A stretch of 64,000 bases of DNA. It comes from Loigolactobacillus iwatensis (GTDB lineage Bacteria > Bacillota > Bacilli > Lactobacillales > Lactobacillaceae). The stretch's first letter is position 1. Each line of letters opens with the position of its first letter. Made by a program: the position numbers and the translations under genes. Under the pieces are notes generated by a model that was given only the letters and a program-made list of their open reading frames with translations, was not told where the DNA came from and did no database searches. This document shows positions 1 to 7,223 of this stretch, piece by piece. The stretch spans positions 1 to 64,000 of the forward strand of contig NZ_RHNP01000010.1 in assembly GCF_003950295.1 (NCBI RefSeq), in the 5' to 3' direction.

Positions 1-156
1 GTGAGCTCTTTTTCTGTCCTTAAATTGTAAATTCAAGGGCCCAAAAAATCCTGTTAATAGTTTACCACTTTGTAAACGATCAACAGGAAAAAGTATAGAG
101 CCGTATTAATTGCCAAGAAATACCAGATCAAAAGTAACGCCATTATTAATAGGTGG

Positions 157-555
157 GTGCGCCAATACCAGCGTTTTGGTGTCAGTGGGCTTGAGGTGCG
201 ACAGTCCAAAAAGGTTTATGCTGGCACTTTTAAAGTGACTGTTTTAAACTGGATGAAAACGAATCAGGCATCTCTAACTGAAACTGCCCTGAACTTTGAT
301 ATTTCTTCGCCAGCAGCCGTTTGGCAATGGCAACGAACTTTCGAAAATGACGGGCCTGATGCCTTGTTTCGTAACCGAGGACGGTCAAAAATTATGTCAG
401 CTAATAAACCAGGTAAGAAAACGAAGCAACCAGATGAATTAGCACGCTTACGTGACGAAAACGAATTACTAAAGATCGAGAACGACTACCTAAAAAAATT
501 GAAGGCCTTGGCTCAATCACAAGCAGACAACGAGCACAAATCATCCAAGAACTAA
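157..555 (+). CDS. IS3-family transposase OrfA (helix-turn-helix subunit), N-terminus truncated
   Basis: The protein has the IS3 OrfA pattern: a helix-turn-helix segment (LTETALNFDISSPAAVWQW, about residues 40-60) and a C-terminal leucine-zipper-like stretch (DELARLRDENELLKIENDYL). The GTG at 157 is only the first usable start. The frame continues upstream to 76, encoding AKKYQIKSNAIINRWV just before it, which belongs to the usual OrfA N-terminal helix-turn-helix. The normal start is therefore missing. OrfA alone binds the IS ends; the active transposase is the OrfAB fusion made by a -1 frameshift at 492-498. Confidence 0.75.
   Translation: MRQYQRFGVSGLEVRQSKKVYAGTFKVTVLNWMKTNQASLTETALNFDISSPAAVWQWQRTFENDGPDALFRNRGRSKIMSANKPGKKTKQPDELARLRDENELLKIENDYLKKLKALAQSQADNEHKSSKN
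492..498 (+). other. Probable -1 ribosomal frameshift site (A-AAA-AAA)
   Basis: In the orfA frame the codons read CTA AAA AAA TTG, giving a seven-A slippery heptamer A-AAA-AAA. A slip back by one base enters the orfB frame, which is open from here and encodes a typical OrfB N-terminal region (IIQELRLNYRLGKILKVVGM) before the ATG at 597. This is the standard way IS3 elements make the OrfAB transposase. Confidence 0.7.
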
Positions 556-596
556 GGCTCAATTATCGGCTCGGTAAAATTCTTAAAGTCGTTGGC

Positions 597-1412
597 ATGG
601 CCAAGAGCACCTATAGCTATGCGCTAAAGCAGGTTCCAACTAAAAACGATCCGGACGCGATTCTTAAACAAACCATTACGGACATTAAAGCCAAAGCGAC
701 TGCGGCCGGTTATCGCCAAGTCACTGGCCAATTACGTGAAATGGGGCTTGTGGTCAATCATAAGAAAGTTTTACGCATAATGCGTGAATTGAACCTGTTA
801 TCAACGGCGTATAATAAGCAAACCCGTAAGTATAACTCTTACAAAGGAACGGTTGGAGCCGTCGCTAAGAATCGGCTTAAACGACGCTTTATGACCAATC
901 GACCGTATCAAAAGTTAACAACTGATATTACTGAGCTTCGTTGGGGTAATAAAACGATTGAAGAACGGGCTTACTTTACGTGTGTTTATGATTTGTTTTC
1001 CGGTGAAGTCCTGAGCCATAATATTTCTTTAAACCCAACGGTGGTGTTCACCACCGATGTTTTAACAACCGCGATCAACCTGATTCCAAAACAACTGGGT
1101 TATCGGACAACAATCCACTCTGACCAAGGCTTTCAATATCAAAATTCGCGTTGGGTCCGTATTTTAAAACAACAGCGTATTTTCCAGAGTATGTCACGCA
1201 AAGCAACCTGCTTAGATAATGCGGCTATGGAAAGTTTTTTTCACATTCTAAAAGCAGAAGTTTATGACCAAAAGCAGTTCGCTACCTTGGCGGAATTAAC
1301 CATGGCCGTCTCGAACTGGCCTCAATATTATAATTTCACGCGAACCAAAACAAAACTGGGTGGCAAGAGCCCGGTTAAATACCGTGTTCTTACCACCCAG
1401 AAAGCTGCTTAA
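597..1412 (+). CDS. IS3-family transposase OrfB (DDE integrase core)
   Basis: This is the catalytic rve/DDE domain of an IS3 transposase. The first Asp lies in TTDITELRW (about residue 107), the second in IHSDQGFQYQ (about 175), and the Glu in LDNAAMESFFHILKAE (about 213). The C-terminus (YYNFTRTKTKLGGKSPVKYR) is the usual IS3 ending. The HTH_21 region covers residues 30-75. The ATG at 597 is internal to the natural OrfAB product, which enters this frame at 492-498. The catalytic residues look intact, but the missing left end argues against autonomous transposition. Confidence 0.9.
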   Translation: MAKSTYSYALKQVPTKNDPDAILKQTITDIKAKATAAGYRQVTGQLREMGLVVNHKKVLRIMRELNLLSTAYNKQTRKYNSYKGTVGAVAKNRLKRRFMTNRPYQKLTTDITELRWGNKTIEERAYFTCVYDLFSGEVLSHNISLNPTVVFTTDVLTTAINLIPKQLGYRTTIHSDQGFQYQNSRWVRILKQQRIFQSMSRKATCLDNAAMESFFHILKAEVYDQKQFATLAELTMAVSNWPQYYNFTRTKTKLGGKSPVKYRVLTTQKAA

Positions 1413-1416
1413 AGTT

Positions 1417-1442
1417 TCGTCCAATATTTGGGGTTCACTTCA
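1417..1442 (+). repeat. Right terminal inverted repeat of the IS3 element
   Basis: The sequence just after the orfB stop reads, in reverse complement, TGAAGTGAACCCCAAATATT, the usual IS3-type terminus in lactobacilli. No partner is found at the left side. Confidence 0.6.
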
Positions 1443-1552
1443 ACTACTCTTACTATTTCTGAGCAATACGCTAAAACGTGCGCCAAAAGGATATCGCTGC
1501 AGTCAATAGTGGGTTAATCAATCTGATAAATCTAGTTAGTCAAATAATCAAC

Positions 1553-1588
1553 AAAACAGCCACACGAAGATTATCGTGTGGCTGTTTT
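1553..1588. terminator. Strong intrinsic terminator downstream of rqcH, usable in both directions
   Basis: A perfect 15-bp stem (AAAACAGCCACACGA paired with TCGTGTGGCTGTTTT) closes a 6-nt loop. It lies 15 nt past the rqcH stop and has A and T runs on its flanks, so it can end transcription from either strand. Confidence 0.85.
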
Positions 1589-1602
1589 GTGAACAGTGGT
1601 GC

Positions 1603-3321
1603 TTAATTTGGTTGTTTACTTAATTTCTCCACTAACGCTTCATCTGGCGTTACAAACAACGTATGCTGACCCTCATAGATAACAAAGCCAGGTTTTGCGC
1701 CATTGGGTTTATGAACTCGTTTAACTTGCACATAATCCACCGGGACCGTTGCGGATAAGCGTGATTTGGAGAAATAGGCTGCTAAATTGGCCGCCTCCGC
1801 CAACGTTTTCTCACTAGGGTCCGAATGAGAAATAATAACGTGTGATCCAGGAACATTCTTTGCGTGTAACCAGATATCAGTCTTTCTGGCAGTTTTTAGG
1901 GTTAAACGATCGTTTTGTAGATTATTTTTACCTACCAAAATCGAGGTACCATCACTAGCATAAAATTGATCAGGCTTGCTGAGTTTAGGTCGTTTAATCT
2001 TCTTGTTTTTCTGCTGTTTACGGTGCAAATAGCCTTGCTGGAATAATTCCTCTTGAATATCAATTAAATCTTTTGGCGCCGCAATTTCAATCTGGGCAAG
2101 AATTCCGCTTAGATAGTCAACTTCCTGCTGAGTTTCGGTCATTTGATCATTAACGTAATGAACAGCATTTTTTAATTTTTGGTACTTAGTAAAATATTTT
2201 TGCGCATTTTGTGAAGGTGAAATCTGATTAGATAAATTAATCTTTAAGGGCTGTTCGTTAGCATAATAATTCGGTAATTCAATTGACGTCATGCCGCGCT
2301 CTACTCGATTTAAGTAAGTCGTTAGGATTTCACCCTTAATCCGGTAATCATTCGCTTTTTCACTGTTTTTCAACGTTTGCGTTAATTTTTTTAACTTCTT
2401 ACGGTCTTTTTTTAATTCATTTTGAACAAAATGGATTAATTGACTGCCTTGTTGGTGGACACGATCAAGTTCAACTTTGTCCCGGTAAAATTGATCCAAC
2501 ATATGACTAAGGCCTGAATAGTTCTTCTTTTGGCCTTTTTCTGATTGATAGTCAATCGCCGAGAACTGCATCTGCTGGCGCTCGCTTAACCGCGTAACAG
2601 TTGGTTGGGGTTTCTGATCAATTGCGAGAAAGAACTCCTGCCAAGTAGTCACTGGATTGGGTTGTTGCGTCAATCTAGTTGCCAATTCAACACTACTATC
2701 AAAACCAAGGCCCTGAAAATCCTGTTGGAGCTTTTTAGCAAGCTTAAAAACGTCTGCAGTCTGTGGTAGCCCCTTAAGGTAATCCACCGCATCAAACTTG
2801 AAGGGGTTAACGTTGTCTTGTTTAGGCGGTTCAATGTAAGTTGCACCAGGCATCAGTAAACGATAACGGTTCTGATCGCTTGAGACGTGCCGGACAGTAT
2901 CTAAAATTCGACCAGTATCCTGTTGGAGAAGGATTAGATTACTGTGGCGGCCCATCATTTCAATAATTAAACTAATATTTTGTAAATCACCTAATTCATT
3001 CCGTGAGGTAAAAGTTAGGTGTACAACTCGGTCATTTTCTTTTTGACTTAACTGTTTTAAAAGTGCACCATCAAGGTATTTACGTAGTGTCATTGTAAAT
3101 TTAGTTGGTTTTGCTGGGTTAACGTAAGGGATCTCGGTAACCTGCAAACGTGCGTAAGTAGGGTGAGCCGATAGTAACAAAGGGTAATTGTGCCGATTAG
3201 CCCGAATTACTAAAATTAGTTCGTTCGGGTACGGCTGGTTGATTCGACTAATTCGTCCACCGACTAGTAATGGTGCAAGTTCATTGACCATTGCGTGTGT
3301 GAAGATCCCATCAAATGACAT
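1603..3321 (-). CDS. rqcH: Rqc2/NFACT family protein RqcH (Fbp, fibronectin-binding-like)
   Basis: RqcH binds stalled 50S subunits carrying peptidyl-tRNA and recruits tRNA-Ala to add C-terminal alanine tails that mark nascent chains for degradation. It is cytosolic and was formerly annotated as a fibronectin-binding protein. The N-terminal NFACT-N domain starts with MSFDGIFTHAMVNEL and includes IIEMMGRHSNLIL (about residue 125). A charged coiled-coil-rich middle spans roughly 280-420. The C-terminal NFACT-R domain includes DIWLHAKNVPGSHVIISH (about 482). The length of 572 aa is typical. It is monocistronic, with its own promoter at 3361-3389 and a strong terminator. Confidence 0.92.
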   Translation of the reverse strand: MSFDGIFTHAMVNELAPLLVGGRISRINQPYPNELILVIRANRHNYPLLLSAHPTYARLQVTEIPYVNPAKPTKFTMTLRKYLDGALLKQLSQKENDRVVHLTFTSRNELGDLQNISLIIEMMGRHSNLILLQQDTGRILDTVRHVSSDQNRYRLLMPGATYIEPPKQDNVNPFKFDAVDYLKGLPQTADVFKLAKKLQQDFQGLGFDSSVELATRLTQQPNPVTTWQEFFLAIDQKPQPTVTRLSERQQMQFSAIDYQSEKGQKKNYSGLSHMLDQFYRDKVELDRVHQQGSQLIHFVQNELKKDRKKLKKLTQTLKNSEKANDYRIKGEILTTYLNRVERGMTSIELPNYYANEQPLKINLSNQISPSQNAQKYFTKYQKLKNAVHYVNDQMTETQQEVDYLSGILAQIEIAAPKDLIDIQEELFQQGYLHRKQQKNKKIKRPKLSKPDQFYASDGTSILVGKNNLQNDRLTLKTARKTDIWLHAKNVPGSHVIISHSDPSEKTLAEAANLAAYFSKSRLSATVPVDYVQVKRVHKPNGAKPGFVIYEGQHTLFVTPDEALVEKLSKQPN

Positions 3322-3360
3322 TTAGGCTATCCCGCTTTCTGTTAGAGTTTATCGGTACTA

Positions 3361-3389
3361 ATTATACTGGTTTTTAGACGTTTAGACAA
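3361..3389 (-). promoter_or_regulatory. Likely sigma-A promoter of rqcH
   Basis: On the minus strand a TTGTCT -35 (3384-3389) is separated by 17 nt from a perfect TATAAT -10 (3361-3366). The start codon lies about 40 nt downstream. Confidence 0.6.
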
Positions 3390-3598
3390 AAACTTTGATT
3401 CTTGTAAGTTGTTAAGCAAAAATGTATTATTGATCAAGCAAACTTAGCGCCTTGGATTAGTTAGTAAAGAGGGAAGAGAAGCAGTGGGGTAGTTGAATTA
3501 TTAAATTTTTCCCGTAATTTATGCAAATATAATCCATTATGGTCATTATGGTATAGTTATTAGTTAGAATATAAAAGTTTATAAAGTAGGTGTCATTC

Positions 3599-4459
3599 AT
3601 GAGGATTGCTGTTGTAACTGATAGTACAGCGTATTTACCCCAACAATTAATCAAGGAAAATAACATTACTGTCGTACCAATTCCAGTAATTCTGGATGGT
3701 AAAACATATGACGAAGGTACCCAGATCTCGACAAGTGAATTCTACACGTGGCTGCGGCAGTCAGAGACATTACCAAGCACTACTCAACCGTCAATTGGTG
3801 AGATGGTAAAATTATACCGTAAACTTGGTGATCAAGGCTACGACACAGTGATCAGCATTCATTTATCCAGTACCATTTCTGGTTTTCTTAGTAATTTACG
3901 AAATGTTGACGATTTAGTGCCTAATACGCACGTTATTCCGTATGATTCGCAGATTACCGTTATTTTAATGGGTGAAATGGTTCTAACCGCAGCTAAAATG
4001 GCCAAGTCAGGAAAAACAGTTGATGAAATTCTGGCTCGCTTAGACGCACTTCGCGAAACAACTGATGAATACTTCATTGTTAACGACTTGCAGAATTTAG
4101 TCAAAGGCGGTCGTTTATCCAATGCTTCGGCTTTTCTTGGCGGTATGTTACGGATTAAACCAATTTTAACCTTTGACGATGAACATAAAATAGTTGCGTT
4201 TGAAAAGATTCGCTCACTAAAAAAAGCTTATAGTCGTGTTGAAGAATTATTTGATCAGGCCGTAAAAACAACTGACTATCCAATTCACGCGTTCATCATT
4301 CATGCTAATGATGAGGCGGCAGCAATTACTTGGCGTGATGAATTACAAGCAAAATATCCTAAGATCAAATTCGATATTAGCTATTTTGGTCCAGTAATTG
4401 GAACTCATCTAGGCGAAAAAGCAATTGCCATTGGTTGGATTAAAGATGAACAAGTATAA
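3599..4459 (+). CDS. DegV family fatty-acid-binding protein
   Basis: DegV/FakB proteins bind a fatty acid and present it to the kinase FakA for phosphorylation, feeding phospholipid synthesis. The N-terminus (RIAVVTDSTAYLP) and the LPSTTQPSIGEM ligand loop (about residues 58-69) are the family signature. NDLQNLVKGGRLSNA (about 158) is the second conserved motif. I chose ATG 3599 over GTG 3590 because the AAGTAGG ribosome binding site is 8-10 nt upstream of it and the product then begins MRIAVVTDS. The usual SGT motif reads SSTISGF here. No fakA is nearby. A second DegV paralogue lies at 43605-44450. Confidence 0.88.
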   Translation: MRIAVVTDSTAYLPQQLIKENNITVVPIPVILDGKTYDEGTQISTSEFYTWLRQSETLPSTTQPSIGEMVKLYRKLGDQGYDTVISIHLSSTISGFLSNLRNVDDLVPNTHVIPYDSQITVILMGEMVLTAAKMAKSGKTVDEILARLDALRETTDEYFIVNDLQNLVKGGRLSNASAFLGGMLRIKPILTFDDEHKIVAFEKIRSLKKAYSRVEELFDQAVKTTDYPIHAFIIHANDEAAAITWRDELQAKYPKIKFDISYFGPVIGTHLGEKAIAIGWIKDEQV

Positions 4460-4945
4460 ATTATAAAGTACTCTTAGCTGGGTGCTTTTTTAATTAGCGT
4501 TAAATTTGGGTTGCTTTTAAAGTGATTTTGGTCGGCTATTTATAAATGAATTTGAAGAGGGGGGTCAGTTATAAATTCACCAATTAATAAAAATTGATCA
4601 GTAGATAGATCAAGAATTTTATTAGTTTACATAATATATATTATACGAAGTAGTGTTGAAACAATCATATTGCGTAGAAAAACTTGCTTTGAACGTATTT
4701 TGATCTTGTTATCCAGCTAACCAACTTACAATCAACTTCTAAACGGCCGGCTTATTCTCATTTCATTTATAATAAATATTAATTCGATTACTAAATTATT
4801 AATTTGCTTATTATCGCTGCTACATAGGTATTTTTTGTTAGATTGTTGTTACTTTTTTAGTTAGTAAATCTTAGTTGTACTTGCTTATAATGATAAAAAG
4901 ATTATAATAATCAACATCTTTATTAAATATTGGAGTGATTTATTA
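4460..4945 (+). other. Intergenic region: weak terminator and hicD promoter region
   Basis: A weak hairpin with a T-run (about 4466-4492; AAAGTAC paired with GTGCTTT) could terminate degV. A TATAAT at 4886-4891 lies about 55 nt upstream of hicD and could be its -10, although no good -35 is visible. The rest is AT-rich; I see no gene, tRNA or recognised RNA. Confidence 0.4.
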
Positions 4946-5866
4946 ATGAATAAAATTGGTATTATTGGTGTTGGTCACGTTGGTTCTGCCGCAGCGCACG
5001 AAATTGTCGTTCGTGGTCTTTGTAACCACTTAGTTTTAATTGATCGAAATGATGATAAGGCTCATGCTGAAGAACTTGATTTGGCCGATATGGGTTCACA
5101 AACTTTATCCCATACAAAAATTTCGTCACAAGATTACTCCTTATTAAGTGATGCTGATGTTGTCATTTTCTCAACCGGCAATATGAATCGCCAAGAGCGT
5201 GATCGAATGCAAGAATTAGAATGGACAAAGAAAACCGTTTATGACGCTATTCCTAAATTGATGGCCTCAGGCTTTAACGGAATTATTGTGTCAATTACTA
5301 ACCCTTGTGATGTTATTGCCGCCTTAATTCAAAAAGTCAGCGGTTTACCTAAAAATCACGTTTTCGGTACTGGAACGTCACTGGATACCGCACGTATGAA
5401 GCGTGTGGTTGCCAATAAATTTCACGTTAATCCTAAAAACGTTGCTGGCTATGTACTTGGTGAACATGGCGACTCACAATTTACGGCCTGGTCAACGGTC
5501 TCAATCGCAGGTATTCCGTTAGCTGAATATCCGGAGTCAGTTGACCTTAACTTAGATGAAATTAAAGAACAAGTTGCTGCTGGTGGCTGGCAAATCCATA
5601 GTGGTAAAGGCTATACTTGCTACGGTATTTCGGCCTGTGTTAGCAACATTGTCAAGGCAATTTTAACTGATGAAGTTGGTGCTTTCCCAGTATCTACGTA
5701 TTCAAAGAAGTACGATACTTACGTTGGTCACCCAGCCTATGTTGCCGGTGACGGGATTGCAAAACAAATTAATTTACATTTGACTGCTGATGAAGAGGCC
5801 GAACTAGCCAAATCGGCAGCCAAAATTCATGATATGTTCAAGGAACATGCATTAGTTTCTGATTAA
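4946..5866 (+). CDS. hicD: L-2-hydroxyisocaproate dehydrogenase (L-lactate dehydrogenase superfamily)
   Basis: This enzyme uses NADH to reduce 2-oxo acids with branched side chains, such as 2-oxoisocaproate from leucine, to L-2-hydroxy acids. The Rossmann motif is GIIGVGHVGSAAAHE (residues 5-19), the cofactor/substrate region ITNPCDVIAAL, and the catalytic loop GYVLGEHGDSQF, containing the active His. GTGTSLDTARM and the C-terminal block AGGWQIHSGKGYTCYG are like HicDH of lactobacilli rather than housekeeping LDH. The length of 306 aa matches. The ribosome binding site is TTGGAGTG. It is monocistronic and ends at a strong terminator. Substrate preference (HicDH versus LDH) is inferred. Confidence 0.8.
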   Translation: MNKIGIIGVGHVGSAAAHEIVVRGLCNHLVLIDRNDDKAHAEELDLADMGSQTLSHTKISSQDYSLLSDADVVIFSTGNMNRQERDRMQELEWTKKTVYDAIPKLMASGFNGIIVSITNPCDVIAALIQKVSGLPKNHVFGTGTSLDTARMKRVVANKFHVNPKNVAGYVLGEHGDSQFTAWSTVSIAGIPLAEYPESVDLNLDEIKEQVAAGGWQIHSGKGYTCYGISACVSNIVKAILTDEVGAFPVSTYSKKYDTYVGHPAYVAGDGIAKQINLHLTADEEAELAKSAAKIHDMFKEHALVSD

Positions 5867-5938
5867 TTGAATTTTCCTAAAAACATACTTTGAAGTGAAC
5901 CACTTAAAATTAGATCTGATATAGTTAGGCCGCTCTCT

Positions 5939-5984
5939 GAACGGTGAGTCCCGGTGCTTTTCCGGAGACTCACCGTTCATTTTT
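5939..5984 (+). terminator. Strong intrinsic terminator of hicD
   Basis: A 12-bp stem (GAACGGTGAGTC paired with GACTCACCGTTC) carries an inner CCGG/CCGG extension and is followed by a T-run. It lies 72 nt after the hicD stop. Confidence 0.85.
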
Positions 5985-6075
5985 GTTTTGCAATGTTTAC
6001 CAAGATGAGTAGAAAATCCGATCTAATCAGTCATGGCTTGATTCAAAATAACTTAACGTTAAATCAGCAAAAAAT

Positions 6076-6114
6076 AAATAACCACCCTTGCCTTCTCTGC
6101 AAATGCGGTTATTT
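6076..6114 (-). terminator. Terminator of the acnA-citZ operon
   Basis: Read on the minus strand, AAATAACC pairs with GGTTATTT around a 23-nt loop and is followed by ATTTTTT. It starts 8 nt past the citZ stop. Confidence 0.6.
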
Positions 6115-6121
6115 TACGTTA

Positions 6122-7222
6122 CTATTTAGCTTGTTGATTGGCTTCATAAGTCATCATTTGTAAGTGACGCGGTCCAATATACTCTGAACTAGGCCGAATT
6201 AGAGTTTCCTGCTGTCGTTGTTCCTTGATGTGTGCCAACCAGCCTGCACAGCGACTGGCCGCAAACAACAACGTAAATTCATCGGCCTTAAAACCAAGAC
6301 AATGATAAATTGTAGCACTATAAAAATCCACATTAGGAATTAAATGTTTTTGTGCCCACATATAGCGTTCGATCTCAATTGATGTTTGGTACCAATCTAA
6401 ATGATTCGTGCGTCGTGCCAATTCTTTGGCGTATTTTTTTAGTAATTTCTCACGTGGATCACTTTTTTTATAAATCCTATGACCAAAACCCATAATTTTT
6501 TTACCCTGCTCTAATTTTTCCTTTAAATACAAAACTGTTGGTCGTTTGTTTGTTGTTAATTCCTCGAGCATTAGACCCACCTGTTCATTAGCGCCACCAT
6601 GTAGTGGTCCCTTTAATGCTGCTATTGCAGCCGTCAGACATGAATAAGTATCTGTCGCAGTTGACGCCGTAACGCGCGCCGTAAACGTTGAGGCGTTAAA
6701 CTCATGGTCGGCGTGTACCAGTAAAACCTGATTTTCAATTAATTGCTGTCGTGGTTGTGGTTTTTTTCCTGTTGCCAGATATAGTAAATTAGTCGCGTAA
6801 TCGGCCCTTGCTAATGGTGTTAAAATTGATTGGCCGCGATGTAATCGAATAATCGTTGTAATCACGACTAATACTTTGGCCTGAATAGCTTCTGGTGTTA
6901 AGGCAACTGGACTAACCATTTCTAGTAAGGACACCGCAGTTCGTAATTGACTCATCGGCGGCACCGGCGCGCGACAAAATTGCTTAAGGAGGATCGAATA
7001 ATTGGCCGGTAACACCATATTGCGCGTCAATTGTTGCCGTAACCCGGTTAATTCGGTTTCCTGCGGTAATCGCAAATGCCACAATAAGAACATTGTTGTT
7101 TCAAAGTTAGGTTGCATTTTTGCAAGTTGCTCAATTGAATAACCAGCGTAGATTAAATGGCCATTATTGGTAGAACTAATACTAGTCTGTCCGGCTACAA
7201 TACCCGCTAATCCATTTGTCAT
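6122..7222 (-). CDS. citZ: Citrate synthase
   Basis: The enzyme condenses oxaloacetate and acetyl-CoA to citrate, the first step of the oxidative branch of the TCA cycle. Conserved blocks are GPLHGGANEQV (substrate His), KIMGFGHRIYKKSDPR (catalytic His and Arg) and NVDFYSATIYHCLG (catalytic Asp). I chose ATG 7222, giving 366 aa, because it lies one base past the acnA TGA and is preceded by AGGAG 10 nt upstream; a GTG at 7243 would overlap acnA. It is translationally coupled to acnA. No icd follows in this window, so the pathway would stop at isocitrate unless icd lies elsewhere. Confidence 0.9.
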   Translation of the reverse strand: MTNGLAGIVAGQTSISSTNNGHLIYAGYSIEQLAKMQPNFETTMFLLWHLRLPQETELTGLRQQLTRNMVLPANYSILLKQFCRAPVPPMSQLRTAVSLLEMVSPVALTPEAIQAKVLVVITTIIRLHRGQSILTPLARADYATNLLYLATGKKPQPRQQLIENQVLLVHADHEFNASTFTARVTASTATDTYSCLTAAIAALKGPLHGGANEQVGLMLEELTTNKRPTVLYLKEKLEQGKKIMGFGHRIYKKSDPREKLLKKYAKELARRTNHLDWYQTSIEIERYMWAQKHLIPNVDFYSATIYHCLGFKADEFTLLFAASRCAGWLAHIKEQRQQETLIRPSSEYIGPRHLQMMTYEANQQAK

Positions 7223-7223
7223 T

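Larger units (their letters stand above)
76..1442 (+). mobile_element. IS3-family insertion sequence, left end lost
   Basis: The element carries overlapping orfA and orfB in the IS3 arrangement, and its right end (about 1417-1442) has the GGGTTCACTTCA-type terminus common in lactobacillar IS3 elements. No matching left inverted repeat (TGAAGTGAACCCC) is present in positions 1-156. The orfA frame is open only from position 76, with a stop at 73-75. The left end is therefore deleted or degenerate, and the element is probably no longer mobile on its own. Confidence 0.8.

Noticed and set aside
3457-3666. 69-aa minus-strand frame across the degV start
   Set aside because: Overlaps the degV promoter and coding start on the opposite strand, with random composition.
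5954-6163. 69-aa plus-strand frame after hicD
   Set aside because: It starts inside the hicD terminator and overlaps the citZ terminator; no ribosome binding site or similarity.
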